A stretch of DNA of 64,000 nucleotides from Cryobacterium adonitolivorans (GCF_004402695.1 NZ_SOFL01000012.1:99549-163548), one strand, 5' to 3'; shown: positions 17,737-27,853, counted from the first letter of the stretch. A program made the numbers and translations. The notes: a model not told the origin generated them from the letters alone.

Positions 17737-17756
17737 GTTAACCCGCGTTCGTCAGT
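17737..17756 (+). promoter_or_regulatory. Weak PHO-box candidate upstream of phoU
   Basis: GTTAACC and GTTCGTC are spaced 10 nt apart, about 90 bp before phoU. The spacing is one nucleotide short of the 11-nt period expected for actinobacterial PHO boxes, and the second half is poor, so this is tentative. Confidence 0.3.
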
Positions 17757-17826
17757 ATTGGTCGGGGGCCAGGCGGGTCCCATGCGTTCGCGCGCTTTGG
17801 CGCGACCAGGAAGGACCACAGACAAC

Positions 17827-18489
17827 ATGCGTGAAGTATTTCAGCAAGAGCTCGCCGAGGTGCAGGACCGCCTCGCCGAGATCGCGCGCCTCGTGGCCAT
17901 CTCCATCGAGAAGGCCACCGAGGCTTTCAACAAGTCCGATGTGGCGCTGGCCGAAGAGGTCATTGCCGACGACGACAAGATCGACGAGCTCACCGTGCAA
18001 CTCGATGAGCTGGCCATCACCATCCTCGCCCGTCAGCAGCCGGTAGCCCGTGACCTGCGCATCGTCGTGAGCGCGTTGCGGATCAGCGCCTCCCTCGAGC
18101 GGATGGGCGACATGTCAACGCACATCTCACAGCTGGCCAGGTACCGGTTCCCCGACAAGGTGATCCCCAAGAGCCTGCGCCCGACATTCGCCGAGATGGG
18201 CGCTCTCGACGTGAAGATCGCGAAAATGCTCGCCGAGCTGCTCACCACCGAAGACATGCAGCTGGCCGAGGCCATCCGCAACGAAGACGACAAGGTGGAC
18301 GCACTGCACCTGAGCGTGTTCGACGCCGTGCTCGGCGAAACCTGGAAGGGCCAGGCCGCCGACACCGTCGACGCCACCCTCGCCAGCCGGTACCACGAGC
18401 GGTTCGCCGACCACGCGGTGTCGATCGCCAAGAAGGTGCAGTACCTGGGCACCGGCGACTGGCACCAGCACGCGCCGGTCGAGGCGTAG
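17827..18489 (+). CDS. phoU: Phosphate signalling protein PhoU
   Basis: PhoU links the Pst transporter to the sensor kinase and represses the Pho response when phosphate is ample. The 220-residue protein consists of two PhoU helical repeats. The acidic metal-binding patterns are EEVIADDDKIDEL in the first and AEAIRNEDDKVDALH in the second. The conserved RDLRIVVSALRISASLERMGD follows the first. It is divergent from senX3-regX3 and 9.4 kb from pstSCAB. A perfect terminator follows. Confidence 0.95.
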   Translation: MREVFQQELAEVQDRLAEIARLVAISIEKATEAFNKSDVALAEEVIADDDKIDELTVQLDELAITILARQQPVARDLRIVVSALRISASLERMGDMSTHISQLARYRFPDKVIPKSLRPTFAEMGALDVKIAKMLAELLTTEDMQLAEAIRNEDDKVDALHLSVFDAVLGETWKGQAADTVDATLASRYHERFADHAVSIAKKVQYLGTGDWHQHAPVEA

Positions 18490-18500
18490 ATCTCGACAAG

Positions 18501-18555
18501 CTCGATCAGCGAACGACACGCTCGATCAACGAACGACACGCCCGATCAACGAACA
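18501..18555 (+). repeat. Short tandem repeat, 20-bp unit
   Basis: Two full units CTCGATCARCGAACGACACG and a partial third (CCCGATCAACGAACA) lie between the phoU stop and its terminator. No function is visible; replication slippage is the simplest origin. Confidence 0.8.
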
Positions 18556-18556
18556 G

Positions 18557-18586
18557 AAAGGCCCCCGTCACGTGACGGGGGCCTTT
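18557..18586. terminator. Bidirectional terminator between phoU and gpmA
   Basis: This is a perfect 30-bp palindrome (AAAGGCCCCCGTCAC and its complement) flanked by A-rich and TTTCT ends, between convergent genes. Confidence 0.9.
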
Positions 18587-18609
18587 CTGGTGGAACCTGA
18601 AGCGGTGGG

Positions 18610-19359
18610 TTACTTCTTGCCCTGGGCCGCGACGGCGGCGGCGCCGGCAGCGGCGGCAGCGGGGTCGAGGTACTCGCCGGCACCGATCGGCTTGAGGTCT
18701 TCGTCGAGGCGGTAGACCAGCGGGATACCGGTGGGGATGTTCAGGTCGGCGATGTCGGCGTCGGAGACACCGTCGAGGTGCTTGACCAGGGCGCGCAGCG
18801 AGTTGCCGTGCGCGGTGACGAGCACGGTCTTGCCGGTGCGGAGGTCGGCGGCGATGTCGGACTCCCAGTACGGCAGCATCCGCGCGATGACGTCCTTGAG
18901 GCTTTCGGTGCGGGGCAGGTCGTCACCGAGGTCCGCGTAGCGGGCGTCGTTGGCCTGGGACCACTCGGAGGAGTCGTCGAGCAGGGGCGGCGGCACGTCG
19001 AACGAACGACGCCAGGTCTGGAACTGCTCGGGACCGTAGGTGGCGAGGGTCTCGGCCTTGTCCAGGCCCTGCAGCGCGCCGTAGTGGCGCTCGTTGAGGC
19101 GCCACGAACGCTTGACGTCGATCCAGAGGCGGTCGGCCTCTTCGAGGGCGATGTTCGCGGTCTGGATCGCGCGGGTGAGCACGGAGGTGTGCAGGATGTC
19201 CGGCAGCAGGCCGGACTCGGCCAGCAGCTCGCCGGCGCGCAGCGCCTCGGCCCGGCCCTGGTCGCTCAGACGCACATCCACCCAACCGGTGAAGAGGTTT
19301 TGCTGGTTCCAGGTGCTGTTGCCGTGGCGGAGGAGGATGAGGGTATAGGGAGCAGACAT
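18610..19359 (-). CDS. gpmA: 2,3-bisphosphoglycerate-dependent phosphoglycerate mutase
   Basis: The enzyme interconverts 3- and 2-phosphoglycerate in glycolysis. The 249-residue protein has the phospho-His motif [17 protein letters not shown] (usually RHGES), the partner residues [10 protein letters not shown] and the second His in [15 protein letters not shown]. It ends in an Ala-rich tail. In M. tuberculosis gpm1 also adjoins senX3-regX3, and here it lies beyond phoU, so the neighbourhood is partly kept. Confidence 0.95.
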   Translation of the reverse strand: MSAPYTLILLRHGNSTWNQQNLFTGWVDVRLSDQGRAEALRAGELLAESGLLPDILHTSVLTRAIQTANIALEEADRLWIDVKRSWRLNERHYGALQGLDKAETLATYGPEQFQTWRRSFDVPPPLLDDSSEWSQANDARYADLGDDLPRTESLKDVIARMLPYWESDIAADLRTGKTVLVTAHGNSLRALVKHLDGVSDADIADLNIPTGIPLVYRLDEDLKPIGAGEYLDPAAAAAGAAAVAAQGKK

Positions 19360-19435
19360 GCTCCAACTCTAGCGAGGCGCACGCGGGCACGCCGCACCCG
19401 TGGGCGTGACGAAAGTCCCGCCGGATGCCCCGCGT

Positions 19436-20620
19436 TCAGCCGCGGGGAACCCGCACGCCCAGCCGCGGCAACCGCGGGATCTCCGCGACGGACCCGGCCG
19501 ACTCCGGCACGATGACCTCCTGGCTGGCGGTGATCGAGATGCCTTGGGAGAGCACGTGCAGGGTCACCGTGCCCGGCACCGTGCGCTTGACCACGGCGAG
19601 CGCGATCGGTCCGAGCTCGTAGTGGATGGCGCTGGAGGTGATGCTGCCCACGGTGCGGCGCTCGGGTTCCTCGTTGGCGACGAACCGGTCACCCTGCACC
19701 TCGTCGCCGTGCACAGGCAGCACCGAGTCGGAGCCGTCCAGATGCAGCAGCACCAGCCGGCGCGGCGGGTGGCCGAGGTTATGTACCTTCGCGACGGTCT
19801 CCTGACCGCGATAGCACCCTTTGTTCAGGTGCACGGCGGTGCGCAACCAGTCCAGTTCGTGCGGGATGGTGCGCTCGTCGGCGTCCAGGGCACCGCGGGG
19901 GCGCCAGGCGGCGATTCGCAGCGCCTCCAGGGCCAGGAGCCCCGAGGCCTGGACGGCGCCGGCCGCGACGGCGTCACGCAGTGCGGGCAACGCCGCCCTC
20001 GGGATCAAAACCTCATTCCAGTGCCAGGCTGCGCCGGGGTGGGCGGTGTCGGCGGCGTACTGCCAGCCGCCCGGCGCCACCTCTGACCACGGGTCGTGCC
20101 AGACCAGCGGTACCCCGTTCGGGCTCGCCGGGGTCAGCGCGAGCGCCGCCGGGTCCGCGGCCATGCTGCCGATGGTGGCGTAAGCGAGGGTATGGTCAAC
20201 GACCTGCACGCGCAGGGTGAAGCGCATCCGGTCGAGCCAGGCGTGCAAGCCAGGTAGTTCGGCCTCCTCGACGAGCAGCCAGCTTTCAACACCGTCGTCA
20301 ATCAGCGCTATGGCGTATTCGAGGTGGCCGGCCGGGTCGAGCAGCAGCGTCTCGGTGGACTGGCCGGGGGTGAGGCCGCGTAGTTCCTGGCTGGACATCG
20401 AGTTCAGCCACGTGAGCCGGTCGGGACCGGCGATGGAGAGCACCCCGCGGTGCGACAGGTCGACGATGGCCCCTCCGGCCAGCAGTCGGCGTTGTTCGTT
20501 GTTCGGGCTGCCGTAGTGCGCGGCAACGCCGGCGTCGATGCCGTCGGCCTGCACGGCACCGTCGAGTTCGAGCAGCGGCGACCCGACGGCGGGAACGATC
20601 GGTTCAACGGGGTTGGTCAT
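19436..20620 (-). CDS. ygfZ: Folate-binding YgfZ/GcvT-like protein for Fe-S cluster maintenance
   Basis: The 394-residue protein belongs to the tetrahydrofolate-binding GcvT/YgfZ family. The diagnostic motif NKGCYRGQETVAKVHNLG carries the KGCYxGQE signature with its reactive Cys. The N-terminal domain has VDLSHRGVLSIAGPDRL. YgfZ supports repair of iron-sulfur enzymes. AGGAG sits just before the ATG at 20620. It is a single gene, divergent from the Pr6Pr membrane protein. Confidence 0.92.
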   Translation of the reverse strand: MTNPVEPIVPAVGSPLLELDGAVQADGIDAGVAAHYGSPNNEQRRLLAGGAIVDLSHRGVLSIAGPDRLTWLNSMSSQELRGLTPGQSTETLLLDPAGHLEYAIALIDDGVESWLLVEEAELPGLHAWLDRMRFTLRVQVVDHTLAYATIGSMAADPAALALTPASPNGVPLVWHDPWSEVAPGGWQYAADTAHPGAAWHWNEVLIPRAALPALRDAVAAGAVQASGLLALEALRIAAWRPRGALDADERTIPHELDWLRTAVHLNKGCYRGQETVAKVHNLGHPPRRLVLLHLDGSDSVLPVHGDEVQGDRFVANEEPERRTVGSITSSAIHYELGPIALAVVKRTVPGTVTLHVLSQGISITASQEVIVPESAGSVAEIPRLPRLGVRVPRG

Positions 20621-20777
20621 CGGGCTCTCCTTTATGAAATCCCCTGGCGACTGCCGGCACGCGGCCGACTGGGGCGGTGTCGACAACGGGGAACTCCGGC
20701 CCATATGCTAGCCCAACGGCCTGACCAGCACCCCGTATTCCCACCCGGCGGCCGCCCGCCCAGGCAAGGAGTCGCCA

Positions 20778-21440
20778 ATGACCGTCCCCGCCCTCTCAGT
20801 CGTGGTGCTTCGCCTGCTCGCCGCGGGGTTCACCCTCGTCGCGGTCACCGCCACGTTCCTGTCCACGGCCGCGCGCACCACGATCAACCCGTTCAACTTC
20901 TTCGGATTCTTCACGATCCAGAGCAACCTGCTCGCGGCCGCGGCGCTCCTCCTGACCGCTGTGCTGTGCCTGCTCGGCCGCCCTGTGCCCGGCTGGCTGA
21001 CGCTGGCGCGGGCGGCGACCACCGGATACATGATCGTCGTGGGCTTGGTCTACAACACCCTCCTCACCGGCCTGGCCGGCGGCGTCGAGCTGCCCTGGGC
21101 CAACACGGTGCTGCACGTGGTGTTTCCCCTCTACTGCCTGCTCGACTGGGTGTTGTTCGCCGACCGGGGCCCCCAACCGTGGCGACGGCTCTGGGTGGTG
21201 CTGATCTACCCGGTGCTCTGGTGCGCCGTGGTGCTTGTTCGCGGCGCGACGGACGGCTGGGTGCCGTACCCGTTCCTCAACCCGGCCACCGGGTACGGCT
21301 CGGTCTTCGGTTACGTGCTGCTGATCGCCGTGACCGTCATTGTCGCCGGAGCGGCGGTGTTCGGCCTCAGCAGGCTCCGGCCGGTCGCGGTCGGGCCCGT
21401 CGGGTCGCGTCCTGCGGAGCAGGCTACGCGGCGCGGCTGA
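20778..21440 (+). CDS. Pr6Pr-family integral membrane protein
   Basis: The 220-residue protein has six predicted membrane helices. The Pr6Pr features are NPFNFFGFFTIQSNLL near residue 40, VYNTLL around residue 95, and LHVVFPLYCLLDWVLF. The C-terminal pattern WVPYPFLNP with GYGSVFGYVLL is also typical. Function is unknown. AAGGAG precedes the ATG. Its 3' end overlaps that of the convergent nitrobindin-like gene by 17 bp. Confidence 0.85.
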   Translation: MTVPALSVVVLRLLAAGFTLVAVTATFLSTAARTTINPFNFFGFFTIQSNLLAAAALLLTAVLCLLGRPVPGWLTLARAATTGYMIVVGLVYNTLLTGLAGGVELPWANTVLHVVFPLYCLLDWVLFADRGPQPWRRLWVVLIYPVLWCAVVLVRGATDGWVPYPFLNPATGYGSVFGYVLLIAVTVIVAGAAVFGLSRLRPVAVGPVGSRPAEQATRRG

Positions 21441-22062
21441 GCCGACCGGACGCGTGCGTGCGCAGGTCCTGGCCAAGCGCGGCGATGTCCCACGCCCACA
21501 GCAGGTGGCTGTCGACGAGGCCGTACAGCCGGGTCGCGGCCGCGTAGGGCTTCGACCCGCTGGTGCGCAGCACGGCATCCGTTGACAGGTCAATGCGCGG
21601 GCCCTTGACCTGGCCGAGGTACAGTTCGGCGACTCCGCCCGGATGCACGAGGGCCACCTCGACGTCGAATCCACCGTCGGCGTTCCGCAGGGTCTCCACG
21701 GCCTCCGCGGTCTGGAACGGTGCCGGCCCGGCACCGGGCAGCAGCCCTGGTCCAGGGTCGCCGGGCTGTTGGGGGCGGCTGAGCCGCCAGTAGCCGGTCT
21801 CGGTCATCAACGGAACGGGCCGGCCGGGCGGGGCGGCGGGGCCCTCGGCTTCCGGAGCGGCCGGCTCCGGCTCGAGCCAGGTGTATGAGCTGTAGTTCAG
21901 GTGCGGCAGGCCGTCATGGCTGAAGCTGATCCGGTGCCCGAACTCGCGGGTGACCTTCTCGCCGTCGACGGTGTAGTCGAGGATCCCCGACCCCTCCCAG
22001 ACGCCGATCAACCACGACAAAGGAACGAGTTCGGACGGCAGGCCGACCGGAAGTTCGTACAC
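21424..22062 (-). CDS. Nitrobindin-like (FABP/THAP4-type) beta-barrel protein
   Basis: The 212-residue protein opens with PLSWLIGVWEGSGILDY, containing the GxWxGxG motif of the nitrobindin family. These ten-stranded barrels can bind heme through a C-terminal His; in mycobacterial and plant members they isomerise peroxynitrite. Here the region LVDSHLLWAWDIAALGQ holds the likely axial His. An inserted Pro/Gly-rich loop is unusual. It starts at GTG 22062, 6 bp past the stop of the small membrane protein, so the two are probably coupled. Confidence 0.88.
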   Translation of the reverse strand: MYELPVGLPSELVPLSWLIGVWEGSGILDYTVDGEKVTREFGHRISFSHDGLPHLNYSSYTWLEPEPAAPEAEGPAAPPGRPVPLMTETGYWRLSRPQQPGDPGPGLLPGAGPAPFQTAEAVETLRNADGGFDVEVALVHPGGVAELYLGQVKGPRIDLSTDAVLRTSGSKPYAAATRLYGLVDSHLLWAWDIAALGQDLRTHASGRLSRAA

Positions 22063-22068
22063 GTTCGG

Positions 22069-22182
22069 TTACCGCTGGCCCCGGAACAGCTTGAACAGCA
22101 CGATGCCGGAGACCCAGGCGATCGACAGGCTGGCCAGCGCGAGGAGGCCCAGGAACAGGATTTCGAGTGCGAGCGTTGACAT
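22069..22182 (-). CDS. Single-helix membrane microprotein
   Basis: The 37-codon frame runs from ATG 22182 to TAA: MSTLALEILFLGLLALASLS, then IAWVSGIVLFKLFRGQR. The whole is one hydrophobic helix with a basic C-terminal end, so it should lie in the membrane with that end inside. It directly precedes the nitrobindin-like gene. No function is known; it is reported because frame, position and composition agree. Confidence 0.55.
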   Translation of the reverse strand: MSTLALEILFLGLLALASLSIAWVSGIVLFKLFRGQR

Positions 22183-22233
22183 GCCCCAACTCTAGCCGCT
22201 GACCGGCCGGAAGCCGCCAGGTGAGCCGAAGAG

Positions 22234-22512
22234 TTATACGAGGCCGACCAGGGCGAATATCCCTGTAGCAGCACCGAGGACCAGCACGGCGCCGACCAGG
22301 CTGAGCGTGACCCGGTGCACGTAGCCCTCCTTCTGCCCGGTGGACAGCTGGGCGGCGAGGGTGAGGATGGTGCAGCCGGCCAGGGCCAGGCTGATCCAAA
22401 CGAGCCGGCCCGCCGGGGCGACAAGGACGCCGGTCAGTACCGCACATACGACGGCGACCAGCCAAATCATCACTACACTCAAACGCTTCCAGCTCACTGT
22501 CCCATTGTGCAC
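22234..22512 (-). CDS. Small membrane protein with three helices
   Basis: The 92-residue protein (GTG start 22512) has three hydrophobic segments, about residues 12-32, 36-55 and 69-90, joined by a short loop GQKEGYVHR. I do not recognise a family. A start at the internal ATG (MIWLVAVV) is possible, because no ribosome site is convincing. It lies 50 bp past the microprotein on the same strand and is divergent from glnR. Confidence 0.6.
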   Translation of the reverse strand: MHNGTVSWKRLSVVMIWLVAVVCAVLTGVLVAPAGRLVWISLALAGCTILTLAAQLSTGQKEGYVHRVTLSLVGAVLVLGAATGIFALVGLV

Positions 22513-22570
22513 GCCAGAGTCCCATTCCGTGTCACGCTAGTATGGGCCGCACGATACTTGGAGGACCTGC

Positions 22571-23263
22571 GTGGCGCAGCTGTTGATCCTGACCTCGGCC
22601 CTGAATGATGACGTTCTTCCAGCCCTGGCGTTGCTGTCCCACAGCACACGATTCATTCCGGCCCAGCCGGACCAGCTCATCACAGCGCCCGATTCCGACC
22701 TGATCCTGGTTGACGCCCGGTCCAATCTGATGGCCGCCAAGTCGCTCTGCCAGATTCTGCGCACAACGGGAAGCAGCGTGCCGCTGCTCCTGGTGATCAC
22801 CGAGGGCGGCCTCACCGCGGTCAGCCCGGACTGGGGCGTGGATGACGTGGTGCTCGACACCGCCGGTCCCGCCGAGGTCGACGCACGCATCCGGCTCGCC
22901 GCCGGCCGCACCCCGCACAATTCCCCCTCCCCCACCATCCGCGCCGCCGGTGTCGTCATCGACGAGGCCAGCTACTCCGCCAAGGTGCACGGCAAACCGC
23001 TCGACCTTACCTATAAGGAGTTCGAGCTGCTCCGCTTCCTCGCCGCGCATCCCTCTCGGGTGTTCACCCGTGAGCAGCTGCTCAGCGAGGTGTGGGGCTA
23101 CGACTACTTCGGCGGCACCCGCACCGTCGACGTGCACGTGCGGCGCCTGCGCGCCAAGCTCGGCGACCAGGAATCCCTGATCGGCACCGTGCGCAACGTC
23201 GGATACAGGTTCAATGTGTACGAGGAAGATGGCGACCGTGTCCCTCACTCTGTCGGCGCCTGA
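22571..23263 (+). CDS. glnR: GlnR-type orphan response regulator of nitrogen metabolism
   Basis: The 230-residue OmpR-family protein has an atypical receiver ([21 protein letters not shown]) lacking the usual acidic pair and the Lys, which is the GlnR pattern. The winged helix has [18 protein letters not shown] and [11 protein letters not shown]. GlnR controls nitrogen-assimilation genes without a cognate kinase. It has a GTG start after GGAGG, overlaps mshD, and no kinase is adjacent. In mycobacteria glnR and mshD are also neighbours, which supports the name. Confidence 0.8.
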   Translation: MAQLLILTSALNDDVLPALALLSHSTRFIPAQPDQLITAPDSDLILVDARSNLMAAKSLCQILRTTGSSVPLLLVITEGGLTAVSPDWGVDDVVLDTAGPAEVDARIRLAAGRTPHNSPSPTIRAAGVVIDEASYSAKVHGKPLDLTYKEFELLRFLAAHPSRVFTREQLLSEVWGYDYFGGTRTVDVHVRRLRAKLGDQESLIGTVRNVGYRFNVYEEDGDRVPHSVGA

Positions 23264-24158
23264 CCTGTCCGACGCCGCCTTCGCGGCGCGCTTCCACGAC
23301 GTGGCCGACGCCGCGGCGCACACGGACGGCTACCGCCCCTTCAACGAACAGGCCATGCTCGATGCCCGGTCGGGGCGGCGCAGCCCGCAGCTGCTGCTCG
23401 AGGGCGAAGACGCTGTCGGCGCCGCGATCTTCGGGGACGGCCAGATTGCCCTCGTCGTGCATCCGCGCTACCGCCGCCGCGGCCACGGCACCGCGGCGCT
23501 CCGCCGCCTGTTCGAGGATGAGGGTGGCATGTCCGGCGACCTCACCGCCTGGGCACATGGCGACCTCCCCGGCGCCCGCGCCCTGGCCGACAGGTTCGGC
23601 TTCAGCGCCGTGCGCACCCTGCTGCATCTGGACCGGCCGCTCACCGACGCCGACGCTGAGGCCTCCCCGGCGCTTCCCGACGGTGTCGCCATCACCGGCT
23701 TCCGGCCGGCCACCGCCGACGAACCCGGCGACAACGCCGACTGGGTGAGCCTGAACGCGCTGGTCTTCGCCACCCATCCCGAGCAGGGCGCCGTCACCGA
23801 GTCCGACCTGGCCGTCCGGCAGGCCGAGCCCTGGTTCGACGCCGGCGACCTGCTGCTGGCGCGGGAAACCGGAGCGGAGAACGCACCGGCCGGGCGCATC
23901 CTCGGTTACAACTGGATCAAGATCGAACCGGGCTCCACGGTCGGCGAGATCTACGTGCTCGGCGTGCACCCGGATGCCGCCGGCGCCGGCCTCGGCCGCG
24001 CCCTCATGGTGGCGGGCCTCAGTCGCCTCCGCCAGCGCGGGTGCACGACGGTGGAACTGTATGTGGAGGCCGAGAGCACCGGGCCCGTTCGCCTGTACCG
24101 CGGCCTTGGATTCACCGACCGAACGGTGGATGTGCAGTATCACCGCTGGCCTCGTTAA
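23229..24158 (+). CDS. mshD: Mycothiol synthase MshD
   Basis: MshD transfers acetyl from acetyl-CoA to Cys-GlcN-Ins, the last step of mycothiol synthesis. It has two GNAT domains. The N-terminal one has [17 protein letters not shown]; the C-terminal catalytic one has [19 protein letters not shown] and [19 protein letters not shown]. About 310 residues is normal. The start is ambiguous: ATG 23214, ATG 23229 and GTG 23238 are in frame, and GAGGAAG best fits 23238. All of them overlap glnR. Confidence 0.92.
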   Translation: MATVSLTLSAPDLSDAAFAARFHDVADAAAHTDGYRPFNEQAMLDARSGRRSPQLLLEGEDAVGAAIFGDGQIALVVHPRYRRRGHGTAALRRLFEDEGGMSGDLTAWAHGDLPGARALADRFGFSAVRTLLHLDRPLTDADAEASPALPDGVAITGFRPATADEPGDNADWVSLNALVFATHPEQGAVTESDLAVRQAEPWFDAGDLLLARETGAENAPAGRILGYNWIKIEPGSTVGEIYVLGVHPDAAGAGLGRALMVAGLSRLRQRGCTTVELYVEAESTGPVRLYRGLGFTDRTVDVQYHRWPR

Positions 24159-24175
24159 CGTTCCGTTCACCGCGA
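24154..24175 (+). promoter_or_regulatory. PHO box upstream of ppk
   Basis: The direct repeat GTTAACGTTCC / GTTCACCGCGA has an exact 11-nt period, the spacing and core (GTTCACC) of actinobacterial PHO boxes. It overlaps the mshD stop codon and ends 40 bp before the ppk start. RegX3/PhoP binding is inferred. Confidence 0.7.
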
Positions 24176-24214
24176 ACGTCGCGCCCGCTCTGCGCCGGGT
24201 GTCAAGATGGACAG

Positions 24215-26389
24215 ATGGACGGCGACAACATCCCAGGCACCTCAGGGCTCGAGAGCGAACTCGACGACGATTTCGACCCCCAGATCGGCAAAAACGATCC
24301 GGCACTTCCGAGCGAGCGTTACCTCGACCGCGAGCTGAGCTGGCTGGCCTTCAACCAGCGGGTACTCGAACTCGCCGAGGACCCGGCCCTGCCGGTCCTC
24401 GAACGGGCGAACTTCCTGGCCATCTTCGCGAGCAACCTTGACGAGTTCTTCATGGTGCGCGTCGCCGGCCTCAAGCGCCGCATCCTCACCGGCCTGGCCG
24501 TGCCCACCAACGTCGGACGGGCCCCGCAGGACGTGCTCACCGACATCTCCCAGGCCGCCCACGTGCTGCAGGACCGGCACGCTCACGCGTTCCAGGAACT
24601 GGTGCGCCCGGCGCTGGCCGAACACGGTGTGGACATCGTCACCTGGGACAGCCTGAGCGACGTGGACCGCCGTTCGCTGCGCGGCTACTTCTCCAACCAG
24701 ATCTTCCCGGTACTGATGCCGTTGGCCGTTGACCCCGCGCACCCGTTCCCCTACATCTCCGGCCTGTCGCTGAACCTGGCCGTGCGGCTGCACAGCTCCA
24801 AGACCGGCAAGCAGGAGTTCGCGCGCCTCAAGGTGCCCTCCATGCTGCCGCGCTTCGTGCGGGTGGACCGCACCGAGTCCGTCGACAAGGTGCGCTTCAT
24901 CACCCTCGAGGACCTCATCGCCAATCACCTCGAAGACCTCTTCCCCGGCATGGACATCCTCGAACACCACGTGTTCCGGGTCACCCGCAACGAGGACGTC
25001 GTCATCGAGGAAGACGACACCGAGAACCTGATCAAGGCCCTCGAGAAGGAGCTGCTGCGCCGCCGGTTCGGCCCGCCCATCCGCCTCGAGGTCACCGAGG
25101 ACATGGACGAGGTAACCCTGGGCCTGCTCGTGCGTGAACTCGACGTGACCGAGCAGGAGGTGTACCGGCTGCCCGCTCCCCTGGACCTCGGCGGTCTCTT
25201 CGACCTGCGTATCGACCGGCCCGACCTGCACTACGTCAAGCACGTGCCCACCACCGCCGCGCAGCTGCTCACCGGCGAGCCCAACGACGAACCCGACATC
25301 TTCCGGGCCATCGGCCGAGGCGACATCCTGCTGCACCACCCGTACGAATCGTTCGCGACCAGCGTTCAGGCCTTCCTCGAGCAGGCCGCCGCAGACCCGA
25401 ACGTGCTGGCCATCAAGCAAACCCTGTACCGCACCTCCGGCGACAGCCCGATCGTTGAGGCCCTGATCGCCGCCGCGGAATCGGGCAAGCAGGTTCTCGC
25501 CTTGGTGGAGATCAAGGCCCGCTTCGACGAGCAGGCCAACATCTCCTGGGCCCGCAAGCTGGAAAAAGCCGGCGTGCACGTGGTCTACGGCCTCGTGGGC
25601 CTGAAGACCCACTGCAAGCTCGCCCTCGTGGTGCGCTACGAGAAGGGCGTGCTGCGGCACTACAGCCACATCGGCACCGGCAACTACAACCCCAAGACCA
25701 GCCGCATCTACGAAGACATGGGGCTGCTCACCGCGGATGACCAGGTCGGCAAGGACCTGACCCGGCTGTTCAACGAACTCTCCGGCTACGCCATCGAGAA
25801 GAAGTTCAAGCGTCTGCTCGTGGCTCCCCTGCACCTGCGCAAGGCCCTGCTCAAGCGCATCGCCGATGAAACCGAGAACGCGCTGGCCGGCAAGCCCGCC
25901 GGCATCCGCATCAAGGTGAACTCGATGGTGGACGAGGACATCATCGACGCGCTCTACCGGGCCAGCCAGGCCGGTGTGCCCGTTGACGTGTGGGTGCGCG
26001 GTATCTGCAGCCTCAAGCCCGGCGTTCTCGGCATGAGCGAGAACATCCGGGTGCGTTCGATCCTGGGCCGCTACCTCGAGCACTCGCGGATCTTCTGCTT
26101 CCACACCCTGGGCGAGACCCAGGTGTTCATCGGCAGCGCCGACATGATGCACCGCAACCTCGACCGCCGGGTGGAGGCGCTGGTGCGCCTGGTCGACCCG
26201 CGGCACCTGGCCGAGGTCGACGCCCTGTTCACCCGGGCCATGGACGAGCGCACCACGTCGTGGTGGCTCGACGAAAACGGCGAGTGGACCCGCCACCACC
26301 AGGACGCCGACGGCAAGCCGCTGGACGACATGCAGAACAGGTTGATGCAGCAGATCGGCCAGCGCAAGCGACCGGTAAGCCGCCGATGA
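24215..26389 (+). CDS. ppk: Polyphosphate kinase 1
   Basis: PPK1 polymerises the gamma-phosphate of ATP into polyphosphate and can reverse the reaction. The 724-residue protein has the N-domain [20 protein letters not shown] and the head domain. Its PLD-like catalytic halves show [11 protein letters not shown] and the autophosphorylated His in [16 protein letters not shown]. The C-terminal half ends with [17 protein letters not shown]. The PHO box upstream suggests phosphate control. It overlaps the mutT1-like gene by ATGA. Confidence 0.96.
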   Translation: MDGDNIPGTSGLESELDDDFDPQIGKNDPALPSERYLDRELSWLAFNQRVLELAEDPALPVLERANFLAIFASNLDEFFMVRVAGLKRRILTGLAVPTNVGRAPQDVLTDISQAAHVLQDRHAHAFQELVRPALAEHGVDIVTWDSLSDVDRRSLRGYFSNQIFPVLMPLAVDPAHPFPYISGLSLNLAVRLHSSKTGKQEFARLKVPSMLPRFVRVDRTESVDKVRFITLEDLIANHLEDLFPGMDILEHHVFRVTRNEDVVIEEDDTENLIKALEKELLRRRFGPPIRLEVTEDMDEVTLGLLVRELDVTEQEVYRLPAPLDLGGLFDLRIDRPDLHYVKHVPTTAAQLLTGEPNDEPDIFRAIGRGDILLHHPYESFATSVQAFLEQAAADPNVLAIKQTLYRTSGDSPIVEALIAAAESGKQVLALVEIKARFDEQANISWARKLEKAGVHVVYGLVGLKTHCKLALVVRYEKGVLRHYSHIGTGNYNPKTSRIYEDMGLLTADDQVGKDLTRLFNELSGYAIEKKFKRLLVAPLHLRKALLKRIADETENALAGKPAGIRIKVNSMVDEDIIDALYRASQAGVPVDVWVRGICSLKPGVLGMSENIRVRSILGRYLEHSRIFCFHTLGETQVFIGSADMMHRNLDRRVEALVRLVDPRHLAEVDALFTRAMDERTTSWWLDENGEWTRHHQDADGKPLDDMQNRLMQQIGQRKRPVSRR

Positions 26390-27327
26390 GCGGCCCCGGC
26401 GCCGTATACGCGGCCGGGGCCGTCTGCTGGCGCCTCATCGACGGCCGGATGCACGTGTTGCTGATCCACCGCACCGTGCACGGCGACATCACCATCCCCA
26501 AGGGCAAGGTCGACCCCGGCGAGACGCTGCCGGTCACGGCCGTGCGGGAGATCGAGGAAGAGACCGGGCTGGCCATCGCGCTGGGCGTGCCACTGGGCGT
26601 GTCCGAGTACCCGATGCCCAACGGCAAGGCCAAGATCGTGCATTACTGGGCCGCCGAGGTGCTGCCAGAGCACATCCTGCGCTCCACCTTCGTGCCCAAC
26701 GGCGAGGTCGCCGCCCTGGAATGGGTGACCATCAAGAAGGCCAGGACCTACCTCAGTTACGCCCCGGACGTGGAGATCATCGACGCGTTCGCCCGCCTGG
26801 TGACCCAGGGCATCACGAGTACCTTCGCGATCATCGCGCTGCGCCACGCCAAGGCCACCCCGCCGCACGACTGGTCGGGCCCGGACGCCACCCGCCCGCT
26901 CAACGAGCGCGGAGTGACCCAGGCCGCCGCCCTGGTCGGGACGGTGAGCGCCTGGGCGCCGCAGCGCATCTTCACCAGCAGCGCCACCCGCTGCGTCACC
27001 ACCGTGGCGCCGCTCTCTGCTGCGACCGGGGTGCCGTTCAAGCGCACCGACCTGATCAGCCAGGACGCCTGGGAGCAGGGCACCTCCGATGTGCGCCACA
27101 ACGTGGGCAAACGCGTCCGGGCCCGCAAGACCGCCGTGCTCTGCAGTCACGGACCGGTGCTGCCCGACATCCTGCGGGAGATCGCCCTGGCCACGGGCTC
27201 CCCGGTGACCCAGCAGCTCGGCAACGCCGCGGCGCTGGCGCCCAGCGGGTTCTCGGTCGTGCACCTCTCCACCGACAACCCGAGCGCGGGCATCCTGGCC
27301 ATCGAAAGCCACCCGCCGACCCTCTAG
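26386..27327 (+). CDS. mutT1: MutT1-type Nudix hydrolase fused to a histidine phosphatase
   Basis: The 313-residue two-domain enzyme has an N-terminal Nudix box in [26 protein letters not shown]-terminal histidine-phosphatase domain begins [10 protein letters not shown], with its second His in [12 protein letters not shown]. The mycobacterial homologue sanitises 8-oxo-dGTP and diadenosine polyphosphates and also lies next to ppk. The ATG overlaps the ppk stop, so the pair should be co-expressed. Confidence 0.93.
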   Translation: MSGPGAVYAAGAVCWRLIDGRMHVLLIHRTVHGDITIPKGKVDPGETLPVTAVREIEEETGLAIALGVPLGVSEYPMPNGKAKIVHYWAAEVLPEHILRSTFVPNGEVAALEWVTIKKARTYLSYAPDVEIIDAFARLVTQGITSTFAIIALRHAKATPPHDWSGPDATRPLNERGVTQAAALVGTVSAWAPQRIFTSSATRCVTTVAPLSAATGVPFKRTDLISQDAWEQGTSDVRHNVGKRVRARKTAVLCSHGPVLPDILREIALATGSPVTQQLGNAAALAPSGFSVVHLSTDNPSAGILAIESHPPTL

Positions 27328-27361
27328 TACGCACACCCCGTCCTCCCTGCGCTGGCTGGTG

Positions 27362-27453
27362 GCATAACTCCTGCAATTTCTCAGAACGCGGGCAGCGGAT
27401 GCCGGAAACACGCTGGCGGGACCCGCGGTCGCAGAATTCTGCAGGAGTTGTGC
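27362..27453. repeat. P3-1, about 92-bp palindromic element
   Basis: The outer arms GCATAACTCCTGCA and TGCAGGAGTTGTGC pair except for one G-T position. Inner bases AATTTCT and AGAATT extend the stem imperfectly around a GC-rich centre. The stretch 27328-27853 has no gene and holds two P3 copies followed by the pstS promoter. Confidence 0.75.
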
Positions 27454-27555
27454 ACCTCGCCGCCCGGCCGGGCGCCCACCTGCCGGGTTCGCACGGACCT
27501 TGCGCGGCCGGACGGCACGTTCAGCGCTCGGCATCGGTTCTCGGCGCTGGCCGGA

Positions 27556-27648
27556 GCATAACTCCTGCAATTTCTCCGAACGCGTGCAGCGAATGACGGA
27601 AACACGCGGGAGGGAACCCCCGGTTGAGGCATTCTGCAGGAGTTGTGC
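27556..27648. repeat. P3-2, about 93-bp palindromic element
   Basis: This copy has the same outer arms and the same orientation as P3-1, starting 194 bp later. The left 45 bp are nearly identical to P3-1 while the right centre has diverged, with pairing of the ends kept. Confidence 0.75.
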
Positions 27649-27716
27649 TCACCGCCCCGCGTCTAGCGCCGCCTCACCGCCACGGCCGCCGACGCGAGCC
27701 CGACTAGACGGATGTC

Positions 27717-27771
27717 GTTTACCTCCCGTTCACCAATGGGGGGGAGTGTCGTTAACCACAGGGATTAGCGT
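27717..27771 (+). promoter_or_regulatory. PHO box and promoter region of pstS
   Basis: GTTTACCTCCC / GTTCACCAATG forms a perfect 11-nt direct repeat at 27717-27738, followed by a further GTTAACC at 27751. A TAGCGT at 27766 fits a -10 hexamer. This matches a phosphate-starvation promoter activated by the RegX3/PhoP regulator. The pstS start is about 80 bp on. Confidence 0.8.
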
Positions 27772-27853
27772 CTACCGAGGGCCAGCACCGGCCTGAAGTT
27801 CGCAGGATTCTCCTGTGATCGCATTCCCTGTATTCGACCTGAAAAGGATCCTT

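Noticed and set aside
18501..18555. Regulatory binding array after phoU
   Set aside because: The short tandem repeat lies between a stop codon and a terminator; simple slippage explains it and there is no dyad symmetry.
24242..26299. Long open frame on the minus strand opposite ppk
   Set aside because: It is a by-product of high GC in third positions of ppk; its translation has no family features and ppk is certain.
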